64,000 nt of DNA from Antedon mediterranea (Eukaryota; Echinodermata; Crinoidea; Comatulida; Antedonidae), in the NCBI RefSeq assembly GCF_964355755.1, contig NC_092673.1, forward strand, positions 18,979,001 through 19,043,000, given 5' to 3'. The position numbers and the translations under genes are program-made. The number at the start of each line of letters is the position of its first letter. The first letter of the stretch is position 1. The notes below the pieces were generated by a model. That model did no database searches. It was not told the DNA's origin and worked only from the letters and a program-made list of their open reading frames with translations. Shown in pieces: positions 59,301 through 64,000 of the stretch.

Positions 59301-62300
59301 CTGCAATGATGATAATGACAACAATGATGATGACTCGGTGTAACAATGATTATGAAGACTGCAATGATGATAATGACAACAATGATGACGACTCGGTGTA
59401 ACAATGATTATGAAGACTGCAATGATGATAATGACAACAATGATGATGACTCGGTGTAACAATGATAATGAAGACTGTAATGATGATTATGACAACAATG
59501 ATGACGACTCGGTGTAACAATGATTATGAAGACTGCAATGATGATAATGACAACAATGATGATGACTCGGTGTAACAATGATTATGAAGACTGCAATGAT
59601 GATAATGACAACAATGATGATGACTCGGTGTAACAATGATAATGAAGACTGTAATGATGATAATGACAACAATGATGATGACTCGGTGTAACAATGATTA
59701 TGAAGACTGTAATGATGATAATGACAACAATGATGACGACTCGGTGTAACAATGATTATGAAGACTGCAATGATGATAATGACAACAATGATGATGACTC
59801 GGTGTAACAATGATTATGAAGACTGCAATGATGATAATGACAACAATGATGATGACTCGGTGTAACAATGATTATGAAGACTGCAATGATGATAATGACA
59901 ACAATGATGATGACTCGGTGTAACAATGATTATGAAGACTGCAATGATGATAATGACAACAATGATGATGACTCGGTGTAACAATGATTATGAAGACTGC
60001 AATGATGATAATGACAATTACAACAATGATGATAATCAATCAACTATAACAATATGTTAATGACTTTTACAATGATTAAAATAATGATGCTTGTTTACAT
60101 GTGTTGAGAGTGACCAAATTGTGATTAACTCAAAATTATTTTTACTAACAAACATTACTATTTGTATGCCTAGTGTGTAAACATTATTGACATAATTTCA
60201 TAAACATCTATATGTCGTACAACTACTCGTAACATTTTTTACTCAACTTTCTATCATCTAAAGTCGTAGTTAGTCATGCCTCGGGTCACATTCTATGGTC
60301 TCCGTACAGGTAGGCTACTACATCAGTACTTCTATGAATGGATGACTAGCCGGTGACAATAACGCTAGTTGGTCATACACAGTACCGTTTTTGATTTTAC
60401 GATCATTCGGGAAACCACCTCACAACGACTCGGTGTAACAATTATTATGAAGACTGCAATGATGATAATGACAACAATGATGACGACTCGGTGTAACAAT
60501 GATTATGAAGACTGCAATGATGATAATGACAATTACAACAATGATGATAATCAGAACAACTATAACAATATGTTAATGACTTTACAATGATTAAAATAAT
60601 GATGCTTGTTTACATGTGTTGAGAGTGACCAAATTGTGTTTCCACTACAGATACTGATAGAGCTACTGAAGCTATTCCATTTGATACAGATCAGCAGTTA
60701 GATAAAGATGTAATCAAGAAACTTGAGGAAGAAAAGGAGGACCCCTTGGAAGAAACATTTAACATCTGGGATCATGGAGGTCAATTAATATATCATGGTA
60801 TACATCGCGTAAGTTATAATATATGTATTTCCCTTGAAGTTAATATTATATTGACATTGTTTAAATACTATACACAGTTAAAAGGAAATGTCTCTGTATA
60901 TACTAACATAATGGTATGACCAAGGTTTAATTTGTGCATTCAGTAATTGCAAACATCTTTCCATGGTACTGCTTTATATAAATTGTTAAAAATTTTGCCT
61001 ACGTCAATAAAAAAGTATTTTCAGTAACTGTTTTCAATCATAACTGATTTTAACAGTTTTATATGAATTTGTACTAGAAAAATGCTTTAATAAAAAGAGT
61101 ATCAATAGTAAATGTATAAACACAGATTATCAAAAGACAACCTACAGAATAAAATGATAGTCGCGCAGTCACCTATCTTGCGCCGCGTAGCGGTGCTATA
61201 CAATCTTTGCTTAAAGCATATTAATCAAATATTTGAATAAAAACAAATTGTATTTTTGCAGATGTTCATGACATTACAAGCACTTTATATTGTAGTGTTC
61301 GACCTAAGTGTAGACCTCAATGATCCTGCTGTTTATATTGATTCCAATGGAGTAAGTATTTTGCTATATATTTTATGCATTACAATGAGTTTTATTTCAT
61401 ACCTTCAAAATGAGCTGCATGCATTTACATATTTGAAACCTAACCATTTTGATTTTAATTGTGGTTAGAAATCATTTACTTCTTCATTTCATTTTTAATT
61501 GAACAAAGATTTTTGTTTTTTATACTAATCTTTCTTTTTTACAGGAAAAGTGTAAACATCATTGGACCAATCTCCAGTTCATATTATCTTACACCCTGTC
61601 AGTTTATTCTCATAGTCGTATTGTGGAAGAAGACGAGGAGGTTCACAAACCAACTATCCTTATTGTGGGTACACATAAGGGTAAGCTTGGTGAGACTGAA
61701 AAAGAACAAAATGATGAGGTTAATATTTACATTATTAAAATTAGCAACCAATCAAGTATACATTTCTGTTCTAAAGATAATGTAAAGAAACTAGCTACTA
61801 GAATACTGTATCGAATACATTCATATCAAAAGTTTTTATATGAATGTATTCTATACAGTACTCAAATAGGACTTGAAGTATTTAGATATTATTTAAAAGA
61901 AATGACAGTTTTTACCTCATGTTTTCATTTATTTAAATTGTTTACAACCAGACAAAGAAGGCCTTTAAAATGATTCGAGATGCACTTAAACATAAAGTGT
62001 ATGAAAAACATGTGTATCACCAATATTTTGCCGTTGAAAACAGCCAAGAAACTACGGATAAGAGCTTTAGTGATCTCAAACAAGTTATTGATGACCTTAT
62101 GACTGCTTTAGAGAAAAAAGTTCCTTTAAAGTGGATGCGTTTTCGATGTGATCTACAAGATCTAAGGAGAAAAAAACATTTTTCTTTGTGTCCAGTTAAA
62201 GAGGTAAATTTAATTGGCATCATTCCTCAGTGTTTTGGTTTCAGAATAGAAATTTTTATTTTTTATTTATTTATTCAATTTTCTGCCATATACAATACAT

Positions 62301-64000
62301 AGAAAACAAAACAATTATAAAAGGAGGAAAGGAAAGACCAAACAGGTGCTAGTTGGTCAACCCAGAACATACAGAGCACAGAAAGAAAGAGATAAATAAA
62401 AAAAATAATAATACGTCCTACAATTAAAGCATCTATAAAATATTTTGGAAATAGTAGTATTTAAAAAAGTAGAAACAAAAGACTCTACCCACTATTATAT
62501 ATAACTACAGTACTATATAATAATATTGATTATATTTTTGTCATATTTTCATCTTCACTGCTCTAAATCTGAATGGTAAAATAATGTTAATATGATATAA
62601 TATAAAATATATAATCCTATCCATGCTGTTATGGTTTCCTATCTGAAAAAAATCATGAGTATTTTTTTATGGAATATTTGCATTGCAACACTAACAATGC
62701 ATTCTGTGAGAAAAATTGCAGTTACGTTTCCCCCATCCTGAGAGTGACGTTTTCCTTCAGGTCCAAAATTATGCAGTACAAAACATTTCAGGCGGTAAAG
62801 GACAAAACTAATGTTGGAAATGTATACCTACCTTTGGTTTCATATTTTTGATATTTTATTTGTATCTGAATAGTGAACAATTTTGTCTTTAGCTCAAAAT
62901 GATGGCAAGTAAGAATGGTATTGCAGATGAAAAACAACAATCCTTTCTTCTTAACTTTTTGTACAATCTTGGTGAAATTGTTTACAGGCCTGACAACAAA
63001 TTATTGAAAGATAAAGCGGTGTTGGATCCGATGCAGCTGGTTGAAATTGTTACTACATTTGTGACGGTCGTTCCTCCAGAATTTCCAGTAAGTATTCTCA
63101 TGAAAATGTTAATGCAGTGTTCTGTGAGGAAATAATAGAGGTACATGTGAATTCCTATAGGTGCTATAGTATCAAAAGCAATATCTGACAGTTTCATTAG
63201 TTTAACATTGAGGGGTATATTGTATATTAAATGTAAACCATGTTATTGCATCTACAAGTCTTTATAAAGGTAAAGGTAAAGGTATTCATATTTGTCCTCA
63301 AGCTTAACTGGAAACTGAGGAAATTCGGATTAGGCCCTCCACGGACCCACGGCAGCCAGCAGTGCAGCGCCTACCAGATTAGTACACCGGGAGACGATCC
63401 CCTACTCTTTTCGAATAGTGTACCAAGTTCTTTAACGTGCACCAAGTTCTTTAATGTGCATCCTTTCAGATTCTAAATTGTTTGATAACTTAATAAACAC
63501 AACATTCTAAGTATGGCTAATTGGTGGTGTTTTTTAGCCGGCCATGTATATCGATGCATTTGATAAACTTGACAAAGGCATACTGGAAGAAAAGTTGTTG
63601 CGAAAATTATGGAAAAAGCGTGAAGTTGATGACGGAAAGAATTTTGAGTTTCTTGTAGCACTGATGATTCAATTAGGTTTTATTTGTGAAAGGAAGACAA
63701 CCAGCAGCCAAGATGTGGAAAGTACATCTACAGTAGGTTTTGTTCAGTTATCTTTTCTAACAAAAATTGTTTTGGTATTATACATAATTGGTGAAATTTT
63801 ACAAAAATTTCAAAATATTTGTAAGGTTATGACATATTTTGGTTAAACATCCTGCTGAAAGATGTTTTTATCATATACAGGAAATGATCTTTACTTATTA
63901 AAAGAAATCTAAATGGGATTTTATAAATCAACAATTTCAGGAATCTGTTGGAAAGCGATCATTCTTTGTGCCACTACGCCTTGCTTTCAAGACATCAAGT
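29745..64000 (+). CDS. Ankyrin-Roc-COR (ROCO family) gene, 3' end outside the window
   Basis: The model joins 20 exons: 29745..29752, 30078..30174, 51841..51948, 52170..52280, 52688..52798, 53919..54026, 54248..54358, 54766..54876, 56819..56903, 57162..57321, 57621..57706, 58036..58094, 58411..58531, 60651..60808, 61262..61351, 61545..61718, 61952..62203, 62893..63087, 63538..63732, 63941..64000+. All junctions are GT-AG and all phases agree, giving about 800 codons. The product has an N-terminal helical segment, six ankyrin repeats, a Roc GTPase domain (P-loop GQEGVGKT, G3 WDHGGQ, G4 THKG) and the first part of a COR domain, the dimerisation module of ROCO proteins. An acidic Asn/Asp-rich loop is inserted in Roc. 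DAPK and other ankyrin-ROCO proteins share parts of this plan. I see no kinase or LRR part here. Ankyrin exon usage in transcripts is unknown. Confidence 0.85.
30078..30174 (+). CDS. ROCO gene exon 2, ankyrin N-cap
   Basis: Acceptor ttaacag, donor GAG|gtattt. It encodes NNLVQALLSNRDLQEIKQIC and then TQPDLVKFINE, an amphipathic helical segment like the start of an ankyrin stack. It ends in phase 0, as the ankyrin exons 21.7 kb downstream require. Confidence 0.75.
30320..31478 (+). repeat. 71-bp minisatellite (~16 copies)
   Basis: Units of 71 bp include ACACTGATGATGGAGGTATA, ACCTGCATGCACTGATTAAC and the AT-rich part GGCTAAAAATAATAATATAA. It lies at the 5' side of intron 2, directly before palindrome E1. 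Some units are shortened by 2-4 bp (for example near 30910 and 31320). Confidence 0.93.
31479..31499 (+). repeat. Extra 21-bp copy of the E1 terminus
   Basis: TGGCAAGCCTCAGCTGTCTG plus A, preceded and followed by TA, sits directly outside the full E1 end at 31502. It could be a remnant of an earlier element at the same TA site or a terminal duplication. Confidence 0.8.
32461..32520 (+). repeat. tRNA-derived SINE remnant in the E1 left arm
   Basis: GCTGGGTTCAAATCTGGGTT resembles a tRNA B box and T arm. It is followed by the same ctttttctcattct...acagatttcctt tail that follows the cloverleaf at 1009-1080. Counterparts occur in the three other arms. Confidence 0.6.
34864..35041. other. Spacer at the centre of palindrome E1
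   Basis: 178 bp not repeated in inverse, between arm ends ggttgctc and gagcaacc. The same spacer, slightly diverged, occurs in E2 (47923-48101). No ORF or promoter motif stands out. Confidence 0.8.
36809..39789. mobile_element. Hairpin element FB-b inserted in the E1 right arm
   Basis: The ends TACTCTAGTAGCTAGATCAA (left) and its reverse complement (right) define a ~3-kb palindrome centred near 38300. The arms contain direct ~302-bp units with words such as TTTCTGACCTTTGACCCACA. The uninterrupted arm of E1 shows the original site agtcctat/gtactctg, giving a short TAT duplication. No transposase is seen. FB-c later inserted at its right end. Confidence 0.75.
39790..40660. mobile_element. Foldback element FB-c with tandem-array terminal repeats
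   Basis: 871 bp flanked by the 8-bp duplication CTAGAGTA (39782-39789 and 40661-40668). Each terminal inverted repeat contains CAAGTCGGCCCTAAACCGTC and a tandem run of the 16-bp unit CAAGTCAACTCGGCCC. The AT-rich core shares diverged words with FB-d (TTTTAGTAAA, GGGAATACCCCG, ACGTAGCAGTTGT). The target-site size and tandem-array ends recall Foldback-type DNA transposons. Non-autonomous: no transposase. Confidence 0.8.
40669..42341 (-). repeat. Outer part of the E1 right arm
   Basis: Reverse complement of about 31502-33240, including the TAGGCCTAG-rich segment and the SINE remnant at 41369-41427. It ends in the terminus GGCTTGCCA followed by TA. Confidence 0.85.
41369..41427 (-). repeat. tRNA-derived SINE remnant in the E1 right arm
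   Basis: Inverse counterpart of 32461-32520, with AGATTTGAACCCAGCTA reading as the B-box complement. Confidence 0.55.
42878..44990. mobile_element. Foldback element FB-d with tandem-array terminal repeats
   Basis: 2113 bp flanked by the 8-bp duplication GTAGGTAG (42870-42877 and 44991-44998); the empty site is visible in E1 at about 32118. The ends GGGATCCAGTCAAGTCGCCC and (rc) GGATGCTAGTCAAGTCGCCC lead into tandem copies of the 17-bp unit CATCGCAAAGTCGCCCC, about 11-12 per side and with variants. The 1.7-kb core has no transposase; around 43660-43850 it resembles the core of FB-c. Frames running through the tandem ends are artefacts of the repeat. Confidence 0.85.
45357..45415 (+). repeat. 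tRNA-derived SINE remnant in the E2 left arm
   Basis: Same sequence as 32461-32520 (GGGTTCAAATCTGGGTTGGG then the ctttttctcattct tail). Confidence 0.55.
47923..48101. other. Spacer at the centre of palindrome E2
   Basis: Non-inverted 179 bp closely matching the E1 spacer at 34864-35041, with a few substitutions and small indels. Confidence 0.8.
49009..49146 (+). mobile_element. 138-bp LINE 3' end inserted in the E2 right arm
   Basis: Starts GGGCCACAATGGAAATAAGT and ends with AATAAAGAAATG plus a ~20-base poly(A). The other three arms read straight through (aattaatactaatattgg), which gives the empty site. A short AATA word at both edges may be the target duplication. It is a severely 5'-truncated retrotransposed tail. 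Confidence 0.8.
50008..50067 (-). repeat. tRNA-derived SINE remnant in the E2 right arm
   Basis: Inverse counterpart of 45357-45415. Confidence 0.55.
51051..51140. repeat. 90-bp tandem duplication of the E2 terminus
   Basis: Repeats the last 90 bp of E2 (50961-51050), ending again in CAGACAGCTGAGGCTTGCCA and TA. Confidence 0.9.
51150..51425 (+). repeat. Segmental repeat, copy 1 (also 53055-53325 and 55132-55402)
   Basis: Blocks starting gaatcagtataattttgttt and ending near ctccctcccttaccttacaa recur three times in the ankyrin exon region. Copies 2 and 3 belong to the 2078-bp tandem duplication; copy 1 is an older, more diverged relative. Confidence 0.85.
51590..51622 (+). pseudogene. Decayed ankyrin exon D1
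   Basis: CACCAGCAACATTGCAAAAG then AAGgtaatg corresponds to the 3' end of the ankyrin exons (CCAGTAGCATTGCAAAATAA) after a ~150-bp deletion that removed the acceptor and most of the exon. The same deletion is seen at 52440, 54518 and 56276. Confidence 0.7.
51841..51948 (+). CDS. ROCO gene ankyrin exon A1
   Basis: 108 bp, phase 0-0, acceptor ctttccag, donor gtaaat. Encodes NGDTPLHLYLGSVYTPTLEI then VTCLIQHGAPVALQNK, one ankyrin repeat with the TPLH and GA landmarks. Confidence 0.85.
52170..52280 (+). CDS. ROCO gene ankyrin exon A2
   Basis: 111 bp, phase 0-0, acceptor ctttctag, donor gtaatg. Encodes VGDTLLHSYLRIEYTQPTLE then IVTCLIQQGAPVALQNK. TPLH has become TLLH. Confidence 0.8.
52440..52468 (+). 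pseudogene. Decayed ankyrin exon D2
   Basis: Same internally deleted exon remnant as D1 (ccagcaacattgcaaaagaa then ggtaatg). Confidence 0.7.
52688..52798 (+). CDS. ROCO gene ankyrin exon A3
   Basis: 111 bp, phase 0-0, acceptor ctttccag, donor gtaatg. Encodes YGDTPLHAYLRRGYNTPTLE then IVTCLIQHGAPVALQNK, the copy closest to the ankyrin consensus. Confidence 0.85.
53919..54026 (+). CDS. ROCO gene ankyrin exon A4 (copy of A1)
   Basis: 108 bp, phase 0-0. Differs from A1 by replacements giving NGNTPLHSYL and EIVMCL. Acceptor and donor are conserved. Confidence 0.85.
54248..54358 (+). CDS. ROCO gene ankyrin exon A5 (copy of A2)
   Basis: 111 bp, phase 0-0, same protein sequence as A2 by eye. The acceptor is ctttccag here, where A2 has ctttctag. 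Confidence 0.85.
54518..54546 (+). pseudogene. Decayed ankyrin exon D3 (copy of D2)
   Basis: Duplicate of D2 within the second 2078-bp copy. Confidence 0.7.
54766..54876 (+). CDS. ROCO gene ankyrin exon A6 (copy of A3)
   Basis: 111 bp, phase 0-0, identical to A3 in the protein it encodes. Confidence 0.85.
56276..56308 (+). pseudogene. Decayed ankyrin exon D4
   Basis: Remnant like D1 (caccagcaacattgcaaaga then aggtaatg), one base shorter, flanked by the same gacaaaaaaaaccc intronic words. Confidence 0.65.
56819..56903 (+). CDS. ROCO gene exon after the ankyrin array
   Basis: Acceptor tttaatag, donor GAAG|gtaagt, phase 0 to 1. Encodes DGNTLVSLLESNRFIEEQSK then TEILNFLE, a terminal ankyrin-like cap leading to the linker before Roc. 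Confidence 0.82.
57162..57321 (+). CDS. ROCO gene exon: linker and Roc P-loop
   Basis: Phase 1 to 2. Encodes IPSDIAVRELEYQEAYKEAL and then VIGQEGVGKTCLINSCLGK. GQEGVGKT is the Walker A/G1 loop that binds the nucleotide phosphates. Confidence 0.9.
57621..57706 (+). CDS. ROCO gene exon: Roc switch I region
   Basis: Phase 2 to 1, acceptor tatctcag, donor gtaaac. Encodes FEEEHKVTDGIAVIRTVSTT then WKEAKADS; TDGI is the likely G2 Thr region. Confidence 0.85.
58036..58094 (+). CDS. ROCO gene small exon within Roc
   Basis: 59 bp, phase 1 to 0. Encodes GNPSKQYTKMVTDKLREKET, a charged segment between G2 and G3. Confidence 0.75.
58411..58531 (+). CDS. ROCO gene exon: acidic Asn/Asp loop in Roc
   Basis: Phase 0 to 1. 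Begins IDMKPPTDDVEDDDGIVVDY and continues as a low-complexity DDNNDDYKNNDNNDYKND run. At DNA level it shares ATGACAACAATGAT with the 58-bp minisatellite in the next intron. A disordered insertion between Roc G2 and G3 is likely. Confidence 0.75.
58840..60040 (+). repeat. 58-bp intronic minisatellite (~20 copies)
   Basis: Unit of 58 bp: TGTAACAATGATTATGAAGA, CTGCAATGATGATAATGACA, ACAATGATGATGACTCGG. First units are variant (aatgataatgataatgaaga). The minus strand is open over long stretches because the repeat lacks stops there; that is not coding. Confidence 0.93.
60013..60122 (+). repeat. ~110-bp duplication flanking a unique insert, copy 1 (copy 2 at 60529-60640)
   Basis: The segment gacaattacaacaatgatga through gagtgaccaaattgtg occurs at both places. 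Between them lie ~300 bp of unrelated sequence and two more minisatellite units (60425-60530). Copy 2 runs directly into the acceptor of the next exon. Confidence 0.85.
60651..60808 (+). CDS. ROCO gene exon: Roc G3
   Basis: Acceptor ccactacag, donor gtaagt, phase 1 to 0. Ends ETFNIWDHGGQLIYHGIHR, where WDHGGQ is the DXXG (G3) switch II motif. Confidence 0.9.
61262..61351 (+). CDS. ROCO gene exon: Roc core strand
   Basis: 90 bp, phase 0-0. Encodes MFMTLQALYIVVFDLSVDLN then DPAVYIDSNG, the hydrophobic strand after switch II as in Ras-like folds. Confidence 0.88.
61545..61718 (+). CDS. ROCO gene exon: Roc G4, with an altered key residue
   Basis: 174 bp, phase 0-0, acceptor tttttacag, donor GAG|gttaat (weak). 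Encodes HKPTILIVGTHKGKLGETEK. The G4 position reads THKG where Roc domains normally have THxD. The GGT codon also creates AAGG|gtaagc inside the exon (61680/61681), a stronger donor than the one that keeps frame. Confidence 0.85.
61952..62203 (+). CDS. ROCO gene exon: end of Roc and start of COR
   Basis: 252 bp, phase 0-0. Starts TKKAFKMIRDALKHKVYEKH and includes YHQYFAVEN, a Roc-end pattern, then helical KVPLKWMRFRCDLQDLRRKK leading into COR. Confidence 0.88.
62230..62600. other. Intronic AT-rich sequence with a possible LINE-tail fragment
   Basis: Near 62255-62400 the sequence ttttatttatttattcaatt plus downstream aaaggaggaaaggaaagacc resembles the reverse of a LINE 3' end. The call is weak. 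Confidence 0.3.
62893..63087 (+). CDS. ROCO gene exon: COR domain
   Basis: 195 bp, phase 0-0, acceptor gtctttag, donor gtaagt. Contains FLLNFLYNLGEIVY and VLDPMQLVEIV, matching the COR pattern of a helix ending in LG, a short strand, and a V/L-DP motif. Confidence 0.88.
63265..63475 (+). repeat. Candidate dispersed repeat in the COR intron
   Basis: GC-rich block, unlike its surroundings, starting with three aaggta repeats and containing CCTCCACGGACCCACGGCAG and GGGAGACGATCCCCTACTCT. It ends with a tandem pair of ACCAAGTTCTTTAA.GTGC. A weak relative lies at 11240-11300. Confidence 0.5.
63538..63732 (+). CDS. ROCO gene exon: COR domain, continued
   Basis: 195 bp, phase 0-0, acceptor tttttag, donor gtaggt. 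Encodes AFDKLDKGILEEKLLRKLWK then FEFLVALMIQLGFICER, the winged-helix-like part of COR. Confidence 0.88.
63941..64000 (+). CDS. ROCO gene exon: COR domain, cut by the window end
   Basis: Begins after caatttcag in phase 0: ESVGKRSFFVPLRLAFKTSS. FFVP is the strand pattern of COR (a ...VP motif). The exon continues beyond the window. Confidence 0.8.

Noticed and set aside
58831-59810. Minus-strand frames rich in Ile, Val, His and Ser
   Set aside because: Reading of the 58-bp intronic minisatellite on the strand opposite to the gene; no independent evidence of coding.
61681-61720. Ending the G4 exon at the strong internal donor 61680/61681
   Set aside because: It would leave phase 1, and the next exon (phase 0) would reach a stop within six codons. 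Continuing to 61718 keeps a natural Roc sequence.

Overview
The window is metazoan nuclear DNA: AT-rich, intron-rich, with GT-AG splice junctions and no bacterial gene organisation. The transposon mix (Penelope, Copia, Gypsy, L2 and CR1/Jockey-type LINEs), the many TAGGCCTAG-type words and the ankyrin-ROCO gene suggest a marine invertebrate deuterostome, most likely an echinoderm. That assignment is inference; no species-diagnostic marker was seen.

Layout. 1-3 kb: a tRNA-like gene with a SINE-like tail, three copies of an ~85-bp repeat, and a 5'-truncated Penelope-like element that carries a hammerhead-like core. 4.6-8.3 kb: a 43-bp satellite split by a 5'-truncated LINE. 8.3-12.3 kb: AT-rich sequence without a recognised gene. 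12.4-17 kb: a 3'-truncated Copia element (LTR 16719-16990) whose gag is split by an L2-type LINE. 17.6-29.6 kb: a 31-bp minisatellite split by a Gypsy-type LTR element (19042-28433), itself split by a near full-length LINE (22325-26215). That LINE's ORF1 joins an RNase H1-type hybrid-binding domain, a coiled coil and an SGNH esterase, while its ORF2 has lost the endonuclease.

29.7-64 kb: one + strand host gene that runs off the window, encoding ankyrin repeats, then a Roc GTPase, then a COR domain. I can chain 20 exons with consistent phase (about 800 codons). Its 21.7-kb second intron holds a 71-bp minisatellite and two tandem giant palindromic elements, E1 (31502-42341) and E2 (42344-51050), with ~3.4-kb arms. 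Younger hairpin elements sit inside them: a 3-kb foldback (36809-39789), two members of one foldback family whose terminal inverted repeats are tandem arrays (39790-40660 and 42878-44990, each with an 8-bp target duplication), and a 138-bp LINE tail. The ankyrin exons lie in an array that includes an exact 2078-bp-offset tandem duplication, with six intact phase-0 exons and four decayed ones.

The recurring pattern is nesting: each large repeat has been invaded by something younger, so relative ages can be read from the insertions. The most notable items are the hybrid-binding-domain ORF1, the foldback family and giant palindromes inside a transcribed intron, the modular ankyrin exon array, and a Roc G4 substitution that also makes a strong cryptic splice donor. 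All protein calls rest on motif recognition by eye; no database search was possible.
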